Made by a program: the position numbers and the translations under genes. DNA of 64,000 nucleotides from Arthrobacter sp. efr-133-R2A-120 (lineage in GTDB: Bacteria; Actinomycetota; Actinomycetes; Actinomycetales; Micrococcaceae), in assembly GCF_030209835.1 (NCBI RefSeq), contig NZ_JARVRF010000018.1, positions 26,217-90,216 on the forward strand. Direction: 5' to 3'. Numbering within the stretch: the first letter of the stretch is position 1; each line of letters opens with the position of its first letter. Under the pieces are notes generated by a model that saw only the letters and a list, made by a program, of their open reading frames with translations, did not search any database and was not told where the DNA came from. This document shows positions 42,280 to 52,129 of this stretch, in pieces.

Positions 42280-43665
42280 ATGTGGGTCGATTCCGGCGAC
42301 TATGAGCAGGCACTCGAACGTGCATGGGAGCATACCCGGGAGTGGTTGAGGGCCTTGCCCGGGCGGCCGGTACGGCCAAGCACCACGGCTGACGACATCA
42401 CGACAGTCTTCGGCGGACCCTTGCCGGCCAGTGGACTGGACCCGGCCGCGGTCATTGATCTCCTCGCCGAACACGCCGAACCCGGGCTCATGGCCATGCA
42501 ATCGGGGCGCTTCTTCGGTTGGGTCATCGGCGGTACGGTGCCGGCAGGCATGGCCGCGGACTGGATGGTGTCCGCATGGGACCAGAACTCCGGCCTGCGT
42601 TTCGCCACCCCCGCCACAGCCGGGATCGAGGAAGCGGCCGGGCGATGGCTCCTTGAGCTGCTCGGCCTACCTGTTGGCTCCGACGTCGGATTCGCGACGG
42701 GCGCCAGCATGGCCAACTTCACGGCCCTCGCGGCGGCCCGGTGGCGCCAGTTCGCCGCCGTCGGCTGGGATGTCAACGCCGGGGGACTCCACGGCGCGCC
42801 GAAACTGCGTGTCCTCGTCGGCGCCGAGCGGCACGAGAGCCTGGACATGGCCCTGCGTTTCCTGGGGTTCGGGGCACCCGAAGTTGTTGCGGCGGACGAA
42901 CAAGGAAGGATTGACCCCGCCGCGCTCCGGGCCGCCTTGGAAGCCGGTTCCGGTCCGGCGATCGTGTGTCTCCAGGCCGGGAACCTGCATTCCGGAGCAT
43001 TCGATCCATTCCCCGAGGCGATTTCCGCTGCCAAGGACTACGGCGCGTGGGTCCACGTCGACGGGGCTTTCGGCCTGTGGGCAGCTGCTGTGCCGGGACT
43101 GCGGCATCTGGTCGAGGGCGTCGGGTTGGCCGATTCGTGGGGAACCGATGCCCACAAGACCCTCAACGTGCCTTACGACGCCGGAATCGTGGTGGTACGT
43201 GACGTTGCCGCCCTGCGATCCGCCATCGGCATGCACGCCGAATACCTGATGCAGGACGACCACGGCCCCGGCGATCCCATGGAGAAAGTGCCCGAGTTGT
43301 CGCGCCGTGCCAGGGGAGTGCCGGTATGGGCGGCCTTGCGTTCCTTGGGTGGTGACGGCGTGCGGGAGCTTGTCGCTGGACGTGCGGAGTGTGCCGCGGA
43401 ACTGGCCAGGCGGCTTGCCGAAGTGCCCGGCGTCGAGGTCCTCAACGATGTGGTGTTCACGCAGTTGTCCCTGGCCTTCGGTTCCGACGAGAGGACACGC
43501 GCAGTGACGGACTACGTCATGGCCGACGGCAGGGTCTGGATGTCCGGTTCGCGCTGGCTGGGCAGGGATATCCTGCGTGTTTCGGTGACCAACTGGTCAA
43601 CGGATTCGGCAGATCTGGATATCGCGGTGCAGGCTATCAAGGATGCGCTGGAGGCCACCGCTTGA
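42280..43665 (+). CDS. PLP-dependent decarboxylase, group II
   Basis: The 461-residue protein is of the aromatic-amino-acid/glutamate decarboxylase fold. It has FFGWVIGGTVPAGMAADWM, the cofactor-binding FATGASMANFTALAAAR, HVDGAFGLWAAA and the Schiff-base Lys in DSWGTDAHKTLNVPYDAG (near residue 292). The family removes the carboxyl group of amino acids such as tryptophan, tyrosine, DOPA or glutamate; the substrate cannot be read off. It begins with ATG at 42280, 56 bases after the TauE-type gene, and converges on the kinase gene at 43720. Confidence 0.9.
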   Translation: MWVDSGDYEQALERAWEHTREWLRALPGRPVRPSTTADDITTVFGGPLPASGLDPAAVIDLLAEHAEPGLMAMQSGRFFGWVIGGTVPAGMAADWMVSAWDQNSGLRFATPATAGIEEAAGRWLLELLGLPVGSDVGFATGASMANFTALAAARWRQFAAVGWDVNAGGLHGAPKLRVLVGAERHESLDMALRFLGFGAPEVVAADEQGRIDPAALRAALEAGSGPAIVCLQAGNLHSGAFDPFPEAISAAKDYGAWVHVDGAFGLWAAAVPGLRHLVEGVGLADSWGTDAHKTLNVPYDAGIVVVRDVAALRSAIGMHAEYLMQDDHGPGDPMEKVPELSRRARGVPVWAALRSLGGDGVRELVAGRAECAAELARRLAEVPGVEVLNDVVFTQLSLAFGSDERTRAVTDYVMADGRVWMSGSRWLGRDILRVSVTNWSTDSADLDIAVQAIKDALEATA

Positions 43666-43672
43666 GCGCTGT

Positions 43673-43711
43673 GTCCGGGCGCAGGGCCTCTGGACGTCAG
43701 GGCGTCCGGAC
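43673..43711. terminator. terminator-like hairpin between convergent genes
   Basis: GTCCGG (43673-43678) can pair with CCGGAC (43706-43711); an alternative inner stem GGACG-N6-CGTCC also exists. There is no T run. It fills most of the 54-base gap between the decarboxylase and kinase genes. Confidence 0.45.
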
Positions 43712-43719
43712 CACTGAAG

Positions 43720-44766
43720 CTAATTCGAGGCGGCCAGTCCCGGTTCGGGTAGGTCGTGCGCGGCGGGCAACCCGTCCAGGGGCCGGCCTGCGAGGGTGCT
43801 GGCCACCCACAAGGAACGCGCCAGATCGCCTTCGTGCAGCGGTTTTCCGGCATACCAGAGGGCGTTTTCAACCTCGCGGACCAGGCTCCATTCCCGCGCT
43901 GCTTCACTGTCCAGTCCAGCCGCGCTGCTGAAATCAGCGCAGCGCTCCAGGAGTGCAAGTTCGGGAGCCGTGGTGGAGAGATCGCGGATACGGTTCCACA
44001 AGATCGGGGCGACCGCGAATTCTGCCTCCCCGATCTTCGGTTGCGGGTCGATCGCCACGTAAGCGCGCTTTCCGGTGGATCCGGCCCCATTCGGGGCGCC
44101 ATTCGGGGTGCCATTGAGATGCGGGAGGATGTTCATGAAATGCAGGTCGCAATGCACCAAGACGTCCCTGCCCGACCGGCGTCCGACAGCGCCCCTCGTC
44201 TGGCACACCTCCAAAGCGGCTTCGAGGAGCCAACGGGGGAAGGGTTGGCCAAGGTGCTCCCAGTCCGCCGGCAGCTCATCGCTCCAGCGCTCGGCACGTG
44301 CCGCTATGTGCTCAAACTCTTTCCATTCGGGCCGTTCGTCCGGTTCGATGCTGAGTTCCTTCACGAGCGATCCCCAGACGTCGCGGGCTTCGTCCATCGG
44401 GGCGTCCTGCAGGCAGTTGACCGCGTCGAGCCGCTCCAGGAGCATCGCGCAGGAGGCGGTATCGGCGTCGAGCAGTCTGACGGCCCCGGCGCCGTCCCAC
44501 AGGGCCAGCGCATGCCGTTCAACGAGGGCCTCCTCGTGCGGGAACGCTATCTTGAGTACCGAACGGGTGCCGTTATAGAGGACCGGAATGACGATGCCGC
44601 CGTGGCCGTTCCATGGTTCCACGCCGGGTTCCAGGTCAACGGACAGTTGCCAGCGTTCCAAGCTGGCATTGATCAGTCCGGGCAGCCCTGAGAGCCACGC
44701 CCGCCCTTCCGCTGTGCGGGAGTAGCGTGCCTGGAGGTCGCCAGGGATCGAAACGAAGGTAGTCAT
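43720..44766 (-). CDS. APH(6)/hydroxyurea-kinase-like phosphotransferase
   Basis: The 348-residue protein resembles the aminoglycoside/hydroxyurea kinase family (APH_6_hur). It has an N-terminal lobe with VLKIAFPHEEALVERHALALWDG, the catalytic loop DVLVHCDLHFMNILPHLN and the metal segment AIDPQPKIGEAEFAVAPILWNR. Related enzymes phosphorylate streptomycin at O-6, but most chromosomal copies have unknown natural substrates. The ATG at 44766 fits the family. A short in-frame repeat, GTPNGAPNGAG, coded by nearly identical CCATTCGGGG units, sits just after the catalytic loop and is a local oddity. Resistance should not be assumed. Confidence 0.82.
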   Translation of the reverse strand: MTTFVSIPGDLQARYSRTAEGRAWLSGLPGLINASLERWQLSVDLEPGVEPWNGHGGIVIPVLYNGTRSVLKIAFPHEEALVERHALALWDGAGAVRLLDADTASCAMLLERLDAVNCLQDAPMDEARDVWGSLVKELSIEPDERPEWKEFEHIAARAERWSDELPADWEHLGQPFPRWLLEAALEVCQTRGAVGRRSGRDVLVHCDLHFMNILPHLNGTPNGAPNGAGSTGKRAYVAIDPQPKIGEAEFAVAPILWNRIRDLSTTAPELALLERCADFSSAAGLDSEAAREWSLVREVENALWYAGKPLHEGDLARSLWVASTLAGRPLDGLPAAHDLPEPGLAASN

Positions 44767-44801
44767 CACTGTCAGCCTACCCAAGCCGGTCCGGGAGTGG
44801 T

Positions 44802-45530
44802 TCAGACCACTCCGGAGGAGCCCAGGAGGCTTCCGATGAAGAACGTCGCGGCAAGCGCAAGGGCTCCGCCGATGACGACGCGCACGGCGGCGCGGGTCTT
44901 CGAGCTACCGCCTATCCACGCGCCAACGGCTCCGGTGATGGCCAGCGCGAGCAACACGGAAATGAAGGTCAGCGGTACACGCAGCCCCGGGGGCGGGAGC
45001 AGAATCGCGAGCATGGGCAGCACCGCGCCGAGGGTGAAGGCGATGGCGGATGCGAACGCCGCATGCCACGGGCTGACGATGTCGTCCTCGTCGATGTTCA
45101 ATTCGGCGGAAAGGTGGGCGGCCAAGGCGTCGTGCTCCGTTAATTCCACGGCCACTTTCCGCGCGGTTTCAGGTCGCAGGCCCTTGGCCTCGTAGATCGC
45201 AGTCAGTTCAGCCAGCTCTTCTTCGGGTTCCTCGGCGAGCTCCCGGCGCTCCTTCTCGATGAGCGCCTTTTGGCTGTCGCTTTGGCTGCTGACGGATACA
45301 TACTCGCCGAGTGCCATGGACACAGCGCCACCCACGAGTCCGGCTGCTCCAGCCGTGAGGATGGCGCCGGTGCTCGTGGTGGCGCCGGCGACGCCTACCA
45401 CGATGGCGGCAACGGAGACGATGCCGTCATTGGCGCCAAGGACTCCGGCCCGAAGCCAGTTGAGCCGGTGGGCGAGGTCGTTGGAGTGTGGTTCGTTCTC
45501 ATGCAGGGCTGCAGTTTCGATGGAAGCCAT
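44802..45530 (-). CDS. VIT1/CCC1-family metal transporter
   Basis: The 242-residue protein has five membrane segments with LRAGVLGANDGIVSVAAIVVGVAGA in the first and VGGAVSMALGEYVSVSSQSDSQK after the second, both typical of VIT/CCC1 iron and manganese transporters. A cytosolic, Glu-rich helical hairpin (residues about 90-140) carries likely metal ligands. These carriers move Fe(II) or Mn(II) out of the cytosol. The ATG at 45530 is the probable start, though its ribosome binding site is weak. It lies downstream of the DUF4439 gene in the same direction. Confidence 0.92.
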   Translation of the reverse strand: MASIETAALHENEPHSNDLAHRLNWLRAGVLGANDGIVSVAAIVVGVAGATTSTGAILTAGAAGLVGGAVSMALGEYVSVSSQSDSQKALIEKERRELAEEPEEELAELTAIYEAKGLRPETARKVAVELTEHDALAAHLSAELNIDEDDIVSPWHAAFASAIAFTLGAVLPMLAILLPPPGLRVPLTFISVLLALAITGAVGAWIGGSSKTRAAVRVVIGGALALAATFFIGSLLGSSGVV

Positions 45531-45581
45531 GGTACAAGCCAAGCACTCGGGGACTGCAGCCGCCAGCAAAGAAAGGCTTTC

Positions 45582-46628
45582 CTATGGAGACGGAGTGCCG
45601 GACGGTAGCGGCGGCAGCGCGGAGTTGTCGATCGAAAGTCCCGGGAAGGGGCCAACCGGAGCTCCCCAGGCTTGGCTGCGTTTGGCGGCGTCGACAAGAC
45701 CGTCGATGGCCCATTGGCGCGTCTCACCCTCCGACAATGCCACGAGGTCGGCGTAGGCAGTCAGCGAACTGGACTCCATGCTTCCGAGCGCCAGGCCGGG
45801 TTTGGCGGCGAAAGTGGCAGGCAGGCGATAGCCGGCTTCCCGCGCGGGCGTGGCGATGCAATGCAGCCGGCCCTGGGCCTCCGCTCCCCGGAGCAGCTGC
45901 TGGTGGCGGGCCAACCAGGTGGCTGCCGTTGCGGACGCCTTCGCGTCCAGCCTGGTCAGGGCCACCTGGTACGCATAGATCGACTCCTGTTCGGAGCTGA
46001 CGACGGCGGCAAGGGCCGCGGGCAGATCGGCCGTGGTCGGGGCCGTTCCGGGTGTCGGCGCCGTGGTCGCCGTGCCGGGCGAAGCCGGGCAGCTCGGCGG
46101 TTGTGTCGGGGCGGTACTCGCCTCGGCTGGGGTTGCCGGTACCGGCAGGCCCCACGTCGCGGCCAGCCGCGATGACTCAAGCAGCTGGGCGGTCCCGACG
46201 GCGGCAAGCAGCCGTGCCATGCCGCCGTCGGCGTTAGCCGCGTCCGCCAAGCGACGGGAAGCGCTCGCGGAGAGCGCGGAGACAAAGCCGGCCCGCGTCG
46301 GGCGGTCCTGGGCGGCACTGGAGCTGGGAGAAGCCGAGGGAGTGTTCGGCGCCGAAGGGCTGGAAGGTGTCAGCAGCGCCCGCGCCTGGCTTGTCAGCAA
46401 CGTCACAGTGTCCGTGCTCTCCAGGAGCGATGCGCTGTCCAGGAGCGTCTCGGTCGACGAGAGCGCTTCGGAGCGGGCAGCTTCCGAAAACGGTACCGCC
46501 TGCGGCTTTCCGGCGTCCCGCGGGAGAAGCACGGCGCCCACTCCGAGGACGAGGACTGCGAGGAAAGCCAGAAGGAGGCCTTTCATCCAGCGATGGCTCC
46601 GTGGTTTCTCAACAGTCTCGTGGTTCAC
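45582..46628 (-). CDS. DUF4439 ferritin-like domain protein, membrane-anchored
   Basis: The 348-residue protein has an N-terminal membrane anchor (residues about 16-35, GLLLAFLAVLVLGVGAVLLP), a long Ser/Ala/Pro-rich outside region and, from about residue 205, a DUF4439 four-helix domain (LPAALAAVVSSEQESIYAYQVALTRLD, RHQQLLRGAEAQGRL and LALGSMESSSLTAYADLVAL). The Glu/His pattern resembles ferritin-like proteins, but metal binding is unproven. It diverges from rimP, a conserved arrangement in this group. It starts with GTG at 46628. Function unknown. Confidence 0.82.
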   Translation of the reverse strand: MNHETVEKPRSHRWMKGLLLAFLAVLVLGVGAVLLPRDAGKPQAVPFSEAARSEALSSTETLLDSASLLESTDTVTLLTSQARALLTPSSPSAPNTPSASPSSSAAQDRPTRAGFVSALSASASRRLADAANADGGMARLLAAVGTAQLLESSRLAATWGLPVPATPAEASTAPTQPPSCPASPGTATTAPTPGTAPTTADLPAALAAVVSSEQESIYAYQVALTRLDAKASATAATWLARHQQLLRGAEAQGRLHCIATPAREAGYRLPATFAAKPGLALGSMESSSLTAYADLVALSEGETRQWAIDGLVDAAKRSQAWGAPVGPFPGLSIDNSALPPLPSGTPSP

Positions 46629-46752
46629 AACAGACTATGGTGTCACGCCCACAGGCCACTTGCCTCCCCGCAGAGGAGCCCCGTGCACCACGCCGCCGCA
46701 AATGTCGTTAAGCTAGTAGTCACAACATCATCTATCGGGAGGCGGCTGGCCA

Positions 46753-47376
46753 GTGAGTCATTCGGAAGCCACGACTTCAACAGACCAGGCTGGAACGGAT
46801 CCGACGAGGCCAGCACAACACGAGGTCCGGAACCCCGAGGAGAGCAGGCTGAAGGCGCTTCTGGAGCCTGCCGTCCTGGCGAGCCGGCTCTATCTTGAGG
46901 ATGTTGCCATCCACGTTGCCGGTTCACACCGGGTAGTCCACGTGGTCATCGACCTGCCCCAGGAGGAAACCGGCGGCGTCAGCCTGGACGTCATCGCGGA
47001 AATCTCCAGGGCGCTCTCGGACATCCTGGACAACGATCCCCGGACCGACGGCCGCCCTTACGACCTCGAGGTCTCCTCGCCCGGCGTCGGCCGGCCCCTC
47101 ACGGAGCCCCGCCACTGGCACCGGGCCCGCGGACGCATGGTCAAGGTCAACGTGATCCAGGGAGAGAACCTGACGGGACGTATCCAGTCCGTCGACGACG
47201 ACGGCGTCACGCTGGTTCCCGAGCAAGAGGTCAAGAAGGGCATGAAGCCCAAGCAGGGCGAACCCGTGAAAATTCCTTTCGACAGGATCCGCCAAGGAAA
47301 AGTCGAGATAGAGTTCAGCCACCTCAACGAGGCCGTGCTGGAAGACGAGTACAACGGACCTTCCGAGGAGGCCTAA
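46753..47376 (+). CDS. rimP: ribosome maturation factor RimP
   Basis: The 207-residue protein has the RimP N-domain ([22 protein letters not shown]), [30 protein letters not shown] and the strand block [30 protein letters not shown]. It is needed for late 30S assembly. An N-terminal tail of about 30 polar residues and a Lys-rich loop ([11 protein letters not shown]) are additions common in actinomycetes. It starts with GTG at 46753 and its stop overlaps the nusA start by one base; rimP-nusA-ylxR-infB is the classic order. Confidence 0.96.
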   Translation: MSHSEATTSTDQAGTDPTRPAQHEVRNPEESRLKALLEPAVLASRLYLEDVAIHVAGSHRVVHVVIDLPQEETGGVSLDVIAEISRALSDILDNDPRTDGRPYDLEVSSPGVGRPLTEPRHWHRARGRMVKVNVIQGENLTGRIQSVDDDGVTLVPEQEVKKGMKPKQGEPVKIPFDRIRQGKVEIEFSHLNEAVLEDEYNGPSEEA

Positions 47377-48356
47377 TGGATATTGACATGAGTGCGCTGA
47401 GACTCCTGGAGCGTGAGCGTGAAATCCCGCTGGACCTCCTGATTCCCACCATCGAGCAGGCGCTCCTGGTGGCATACCACAAGACGCCGGGCGCTTTCGA
47501 AAAGGCCCGTGCCGAGCTGGACCGCAAGAGCGGCCACGTGACCATTTGGGCCACGGAAATCGACGACGACGGCGAAGCCGTCGGCGAGTTCGAGGACACC
47601 CCTGCGGGATTCGGCCGCATTGCGGCAAGCACCGCGCGGCAGATCATCCTGCAGCGGCTGCGCGACGTCGAGGACGACAACGTCCTCGGCGAATTCAAGG
47701 GCCGTGAAGGCGAACTCGTCGCCGGCCTGATCCAGCAGGGCAACAACCCGCACATGATCCAGGTGAACCTCGGTTCCGTCGAAGCACTGTTGCCGCCGCC
47801 CGAGCAGGTGCCGGGTGAGAAGTACACCCACGGCAACCGCCTGCGTGCGTTTGTGGTGGACGTCCACCGCGGCGCCAAGGGACCCTCCATCACGCTGTCG
47901 CGTTCACACCCGGGCCTCGTCCGGAAGCTTTTCGAACTGGAGGTCCCGGAGATCGCGGACCGCTCCGTCGAGATCGTGGCACTGGCACGAGAGGCCGGCC
48001 ACCGGACCAAGATGGCCGTCAAAGCCAACACCCCCGGCATCAACGCCAAGGGTGCTTGCATCGGCGAAATGGGCTCCCGCGTCCGCGCCGTCATGACCGA
48101 ACTGAACGACGAAAAGATCGACATTGTCGACTTCAGCGACGATCCGGCGACCTTCATCGCCAACTCCCTTTCGCCGTCGCGCGTGAATTCCGTCACTATC
48201 ACCGACGAGGCCACGCGCTCCGCCCGGGTGGTTGTTCCCGACTATCAGCTGTCCCTCGCCATCGGCAAGGAAGGCCAGAACGCCCGGCTCGCAGCAAAGC
48301 TGACCGGCTGGCGGATCGACATCGTCTCCGACGCCGCTCCGGCCAAGGGCAACTAA
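47376..48356 (+). CDS. nusA: transcription termination/antitermination protein NusA
   Basis: The 326-residue protein has the NusA N-domain ([20 protein letters not shown]), an S1 domain ([20 protein letters not shown]) and two KH domains ([34 protein letters not shown] is the second). It lacks the C-terminal acidic repeats of the E. coli protein, as is normal in actinomycetes. It binds RNA polymerase and nascent RNA to control pausing and termination. Start overlaps the rimP stop by one base. Confidence 0.97.
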   Translation: MDIDMSALRLLEREREIPLDLLIPTIEQALLVAYHKTPGAFEKARAELDRKSGHVTIWATEIDDDGEAVGEFEDTPAGFGRIAASTARQIILQRLRDVEDDNVLGEFKGREGELVAGLIQQGNNPHMIQVNLGSVEALLPPPEQVPGEKYTHGNRLRAFVVDVHRGAKGPSITLSRSHPGLVRKLFELEVPEIADRSVEIVALAREAGHRTKMAVKANTPGINAKGACIGEMGSRVRAVMTELNDEKIDIVDFSDDPATFIANSLSPSRVNSVTITDEATRSARVVVPDYQLSLAIGKEGQNARLAAKLTGWRIDIVSDAAPAKGN

Positions 48357-48480
48357 ACACGCCAAACGGTGCCCAGCCCCGGATCCCCGCACCTTGTGGA
48401 TTCGGTGGCCGGGCCCTCGGGGGCTTAGAATAGATGGAACCGGGCCTATGCCCGGTATCCGTGCGCTTTGGCGTGCTCGC

Positions 48481-48510
48481 GGCTTGTGGGGGCAACAATC
48501 CCAACAAGCC
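48481..48510 (+). promoter_or_regulatory. hairpin in the leader between nusA and ylxR
   Basis: GGCTTGT (48481-48487) and GGG pair with CCC and ACAAGCC (48504-48510) around an 8-base loop. It lies in a 224-base gap rich in further GC stems, so the ylxR-infB message probably has its own structured leader. No function is known to me. Confidence 0.45.
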
Positions 48511-48580
48511 AAGGGCGTGCGCCGAGCAAAGCAGAACCGCAGAAGACAGGTAAAGACACTGAGGCAGGTTGATACACCCA

Positions 48581-48922
48581 GTGACTGAACTGCCTCACAC
48601 CAGGCACCAGCCTGTGCGCACCTGCATCGGATGCCGGAAACAAGGCAAGCGGAGCGAGTTGATCCGGCTTGTCGCCGAAGGCGGCGGGTCTCCCGTCGTC
48701 CTGGTGGATGAACGACGCCGGATGGCTGGCCGGGGTGCGTGGCTGCATCCCAGCACCACATGCCTGACGCTGGCAAGCAAACGGCGTGCTTTCGCAAGGG
48801 CCCTCGCGGGCGCAAGCGAAGTCACCGCCGTGGAAAGCTACCTGGCGGCAGTCATACCCCCTGCGGACACCCCCGTGAAAGCAGGAAAACCGTCCAAACC
48901 TGAAAGCGGGTCAGAAAACTGA
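48581..48922 (+). CDS. YlxR-family RNA-binding protein
   Basis: The protein of about 113 residues has the YlxR (DUF448) motifs RTCIGCRKQGKRSELIRLV and GRGAWLHPSTTCLTLASKRRAFARAL. Members bind RNA or RNase P and sit between nusA and infB in most Gram-positive genomes. The start is uncertain: GTG at 48581 is preferred, TTG at 48569 is in frame. The last 25 residues form a polar tail (KAGKPSKPESGSEN). A leader with stable hairpins precedes it. Confidence 0.88.
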   Translation: MTELPHTRHQPVRTCIGCRKQGKRSELIRLVAEGGGSPVVLVDERRRMAGRGAWLHPSTTCLTLASKRRAFARALAGASEVTAVESYLAAVIPPADTPVKAGKPSKPESGSEN

Positions 48923-49074
48923 TGGAAACCCGATGAGTTCCCAGCGATGAGTGCGCAACGATGACAACTTTGTTGCGCTCTGCACAGGGCCTATCCGCCG
49001 CGTTCGCGGCAGGGGCCCGCAGTAAGAATTAGACGGTTCGTGCCTGGCTCGGTGCGGACCGAGACAGGAGAAAT

Positions 49075-51894
49075 GTGGCCAAGGTCCGCGTACATGAGCT
49101 CGCCAAAGAGCTCGGTATTACTTCCAAAGATGCAGTGACAAAACTGCAGGAATTGGGCGAATTCGTTCGCTCCGCCTCTTCAACAATTGAGGCACCGGTC
49201 GTGAAGAAGCTTCGCGACGCCTACCCGGGCGCCGGCGCTGCAAAGGCGGCTGCCCCGGCAGCACCTCGCATTGCAGCCCCCGCGGCACCCGCTGCCCCTG
49301 CTGCGCCCGCAGCGTCACGTCCGGCTCCGGGCCCCGCTGCGCCCAAGGCTCCGGTTCCCGCCCCCAAGGCTGAGACCCCCGCCCCGGCAGCGCCTGTGGC
49401 CCCCGCAGCTACGGCAAGTCCTATTTCCGCCAAGCCGGGTGCCCGTCCGGCACCCAAGGCCGAAGCCCCTGCCCCGGCACGTCCGGGCAGCCAGGCTCCG
49501 CGGCCCGGTGGCCCCCGTCCGGGCAACAACCCGTTCGCGACCTCGCAGGGCATGCCCCGCGGCCGTGGCGACGGCGAGCGTCCTCCCCGTCCGGGCAACA
49601 ACCCCTTCGCGACCTCGCAGGGCATGCCCCGTTCCGGTGGCCGCACTGACGGCGAGCGTCCCGGCGGTCCCCGCCCCGCAGCCGGTTCCGGTGGTCCGCG
49701 TCCGGGTGCTCCGCGCCCCGGTGCTCCCCGTCCGGGCGCTCCGCGTCCCGCAGGTGGACCCGCAGGAAACCGTCCCAGCCCGGGCATGATGCCCAACCGC
49801 ACCGAGCGTCCCGCTCCCGGTGGCGCTGGTCGTCCGGGTGGCGCAGGCCGTCCCGGTGGCGGCCCCGGCCGTCCGGGTGGCGCTCCTGGCGCAGGCACCG
49901 GTGGCGGAGCTCCCGCCGGCGGTGGCTTCGGCAAGGGCGGCCGCGGACGCGGCGGTACCCAGGGTGCCTTCGGTAAGGGTGGCGCAGGACGCGGCAAGCA
50001 GCGCAAGTCGAAGCGTGCAAAGCGTCAGGAACTGGAGCAGATGAGTGCTCCGTCGCTGGGTGGCGTATCCGTACCCCGCGGCGACGGCAACACCGTGGTC
50101 CGGCTGCGTCGTGGCTCGTCCATCACGGACTTCGCCGACAAGATCGAGGCGAACCCCGCCGCACTGGTGACCGTGCTGTTCCACCTCGGTGAAATGGCAA
50201 CGGCTACGCAGTCGCTGGACGAAGACACCTTCGGCCTGCTCGGCGCCGAACTCGGCTACAAGGTACAGGTGGTCTCTCCGGAAGACGAAGAGCGCGAGCT
50301 CCTCGACTCCTTCGACATCGATCTCGATGCCGAACTGGAAGCCGAAGGCGACGACGTCCTCGAACCGCGTCCCCCGGTTGTCACCGTCATGGGTCACGTT
50401 GACCACGGTAAGACCCGACTGCTCGATGCCATCCGGAAGACCAACGTGGTTGCCGGTGAACACGGCGGCATCACGCAGCACATCGGTGCCTACCAGATCA
50501 GCCACGTCCACGAAGGCACTCCGCGCGACATCACCTTCATTGACACCCCTGGTCACGAGGCGTTCACCGCCATGCGTGCACGTGGTGCCAAGGTCACCGA
50601 CATCGCCATCCTGGTTGTCGCAGCCGACGACGGCGTCATGCCGCAGACGGTTGAAGCACTCAACCACGCACAAGCGGCCAACGTGCCGATCGTCGTCGCG
50701 GTCAACAAGATCGACAAGGAAGGTGCGAACCCGGACAAGGTCAAGGGCCAGCTCACCGAGTACGGTCTGGTTCCCGAAGAATACGGTGGCGACACCATGT
50801 TCGTTGAGGTTTCTGCCCGCCAGAACATCAACATCGACGAACTGATCGACGCCGTGCTTCTGACCGCAGACGCCGCTTTGGACCTGCGCGCCAACCCGGA
50901 CAAGGACGCTCGAGGCATTGCCATCGAAGCGAACCTGGACAAGGGCCGCGGTTCCGTGGCCACCGTCCTGGTCCAGTCCGGTACCCTGGCCGTCGGTGAC
51001 ACGATCGTGGCCGGTACGGCCCACGGCCGCGTCCGTGCCATGTTCGACGAAGACGGCAACGCCCTCGACATCGCGCTTCCGTCCCGTCCTGTCCAGGTCC
51101 TGGGCCTGTCCAACGTACCGCGTGCAGGCGACACCTTCCTGGTGACCTCCGACGAGCGTACGGCCCGCCAGATCGCTGAAAAGCGCGAGGCAGCCGACCG
51201 CAACGCGGCCCTGGCCAAGCGCCGCAAGCGCATCAGCCTCGAAGACTTCGACAAGGCTGTGGCCGAAGGCAAGATCGACACCCTCAACCTCATCCTCAAG
51301 GGTGACGTTTCCGGTGCGGTCGAAGCCCTCGAAGACGCCCTGCTCAAGATCGATGTCGGCGACGAAGACGTTCAACTGCGCGTCATCCACCGCGGTGTGG
51401 GTGCCATCACGCAGAACGACGTCAACCTCGCCACGGTGGACAATGCCATCATCATCGGCTTCAACGTCAAGCCCGCCGAGCGCGTGGCTGAACTGGCCGA
51501 TCGTGAAGGCGTGGACATGCGCTTCTACTCCGTCATCTACTCGGCAATCGATGACATCGAGCTGGCCCTCAAGGGCATGCTCAAGCCGGAGTACGAGGAA
51601 GTCCAGCTCGGTACCGCCGAGGTCCGCGAAGTCTTCCGTTCTTCCAAGTTCGGAAACATCGCCGGTTCCATCGTGCGCTCGGGCATCATCCGCCGTAACA
51701 CGAAGGCACGCGTCAGCCGCGATGGCAAGGTCATCGGCGACAACCTCACCGTTGAGACGCTCAAGCGCTTCAAGGACGACGCCACCGAGGTCCGCACGGA
51801 CTTCGAGTGTGGTATCGGTCTTGGCTCGTACAACGACATCAACGAAGGTGACATCATCGAGACCTTCGAGATGCGCGAAAAGCCGCGCGTCTAA
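49075..51894 (+). CDS. infB: translation initiation factor IF-2
   Basis: The 939-residue GTPase places initiator tRNA on the 30S subunit. It has an IF2_N domain ([24 protein letters not shown]), a Pro/Gly/Ala/Arg-rich low-complexity region (residues about 55-320), the G domain with GHVDHGKT near residue 440, [15 protein letters not shown] and NKIDKE, and domains II-IV ending [14 protein letters not shown]. Inside the low-complexity part a 24-residue unit ([16 protein letters not shown] plus linker) occurs twice. It starts with GTG at 49075; ACAGGAG ahead, with a small hairpin CTCGGT-N4-ACCGAG just before. Confidence 0.98.
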   Translation: MAKVRVHELAKELGITSKDAVTKLQELGEFVRSASSTIEAPVVKKLRDAYPGAGAAKAAAPAAPRIAAPAAPAAPAAPAASRPAPGPAAPKAPVPAPKAETPAPAAPVAPAATASPISAKPGARPAPKAEAPAPARPGSQAPRPGGPRPGNNPFATSQGMPRGRGDGERPPRPGNNPFATSQGMPRSGGRTDGERPGGPRPAAGSGGPRPGAPRPGAPRPGAPRPAGGPAGNRPSPGMMPNRTERPAPGGAGRPGGAGRPGGGPGRPGGAPGAGTGGGAPAGGGFGKGGRGRGGTQGAFGKGGAGRGKQRKSKRAKRQELEQMSAPSLGGVSVPRGDGNTVVRLRRGSSITDFADKIEANPAALVTVLFHLGEMATATQSLDEDTFGLLGAELGYKVQVVSPEDEERELLDSFDIDLDAELEAEGDDVLEPRPPVVTVMGHVDHGKTRLLDAIRKTNVVAGEHGGITQHIGAYQISHVHEGTPRDITFIDTPGHEAFTAMRARGAKVTDIAILVVAADDGVMPQTVEALNHAQAANVPIVVAVNKIDKEGANPDKVKGQLTEYGLVPEEYGGDTMFVEVSARQNINIDELIDAVLLTADAALDLRANPDKDARGIAIEANLDKGRGSVATVLVQSGTLAVGDTIVAGTAHGRVRAMFDEDGNALDIALPSRPVQVLGLSNVPRAGDTFLVTSDERTARQIAEKREAADRNAALAKRRKRISLEDFDKAVAEGKIDTLNLILKGDVSGAVEALEDALLKIDVGDEDVQLRVIHRGVGAITQNDVNLATVDNAIIIGFNVKPAERVAELADREGVDMRFYSVIYSAIDDIELALKGMLKPEYEEVQLGTAEVREVFRSSKFGNIAGSIVRSGIIRRNTKARVSRDGKVIGDNLTVETLKRFKDDATEVRTDFECGIGLGSYNDINEGDIIETFEMREKPRV
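49513..49662 (+). repeat. 72-base tandem duplication inside infB
   Basis: The segment from 49513 (72 bases) is repeated from 49585 with a 6-base longer end. It encodes two copies of [16 protein letters not shown] with variable Gly/Arg linkers. The duplication is in frame and lies in the unstructured N-terminal part of IF-2. Confidence 0.85.
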
Positions 51895-51909
51895 GGTATT
51901 CGCTTTTGC

Positions 51910-51987
51910 GCGGGGTGCCTCCGAATTGTGGGGGCGCCCCGCCCCTACGCTGGGCGGCCCGGGATCTACGATCCTGAGCCGCCCAGC
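51910..51987 (+). terminator. two hairpins in tandem after infB
   Basis: The first stem pairs GCGGGGTGCC (51910-51919) with GGCGCCCCGC (51933-51942). The second pairs GCTGGGCGGC (51949-51958) with GCCGCCCAGC (51978-51987) and has an inner GGATC/GATCC stem. There is no long T run. They may end or weaken transcription ahead of rbfA. Confidence 0.65.
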
Positions 51988-52129
51988 TCCGGTAGGCCCG
52001 ATGCCACTCCCGGGCGCCCCCACAACTCTCCGGCATCGTCATAGACTCACCTCAGGTGCGTGGCAGCTTATGCAGACTCAACATTGCGAGCCGCCATTGC
52101 GCCGTCGTACGCAAATTTTAGGAGTAGAA

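Noticed and set aside
43720..44766. Reading the APH(6)-like gene as streptomycin resistance
   Set aside because: The family match is real, but there is no mobile element or resistance context, and many chromosomal members have other or unknown substrates.
49513..49662. Regularly spaced repeats resembling a CRISPR array
   Set aside because: There are only two copies, they are in frame inside infB, and the spacers are Gly/Arg linkers of the same protein.
49315..52023. A 902-codon open frame on the reverse strand opposite infB
   Set aside because: The translation is low complexity mirrored from infB, without any known motif, and infB is certain.
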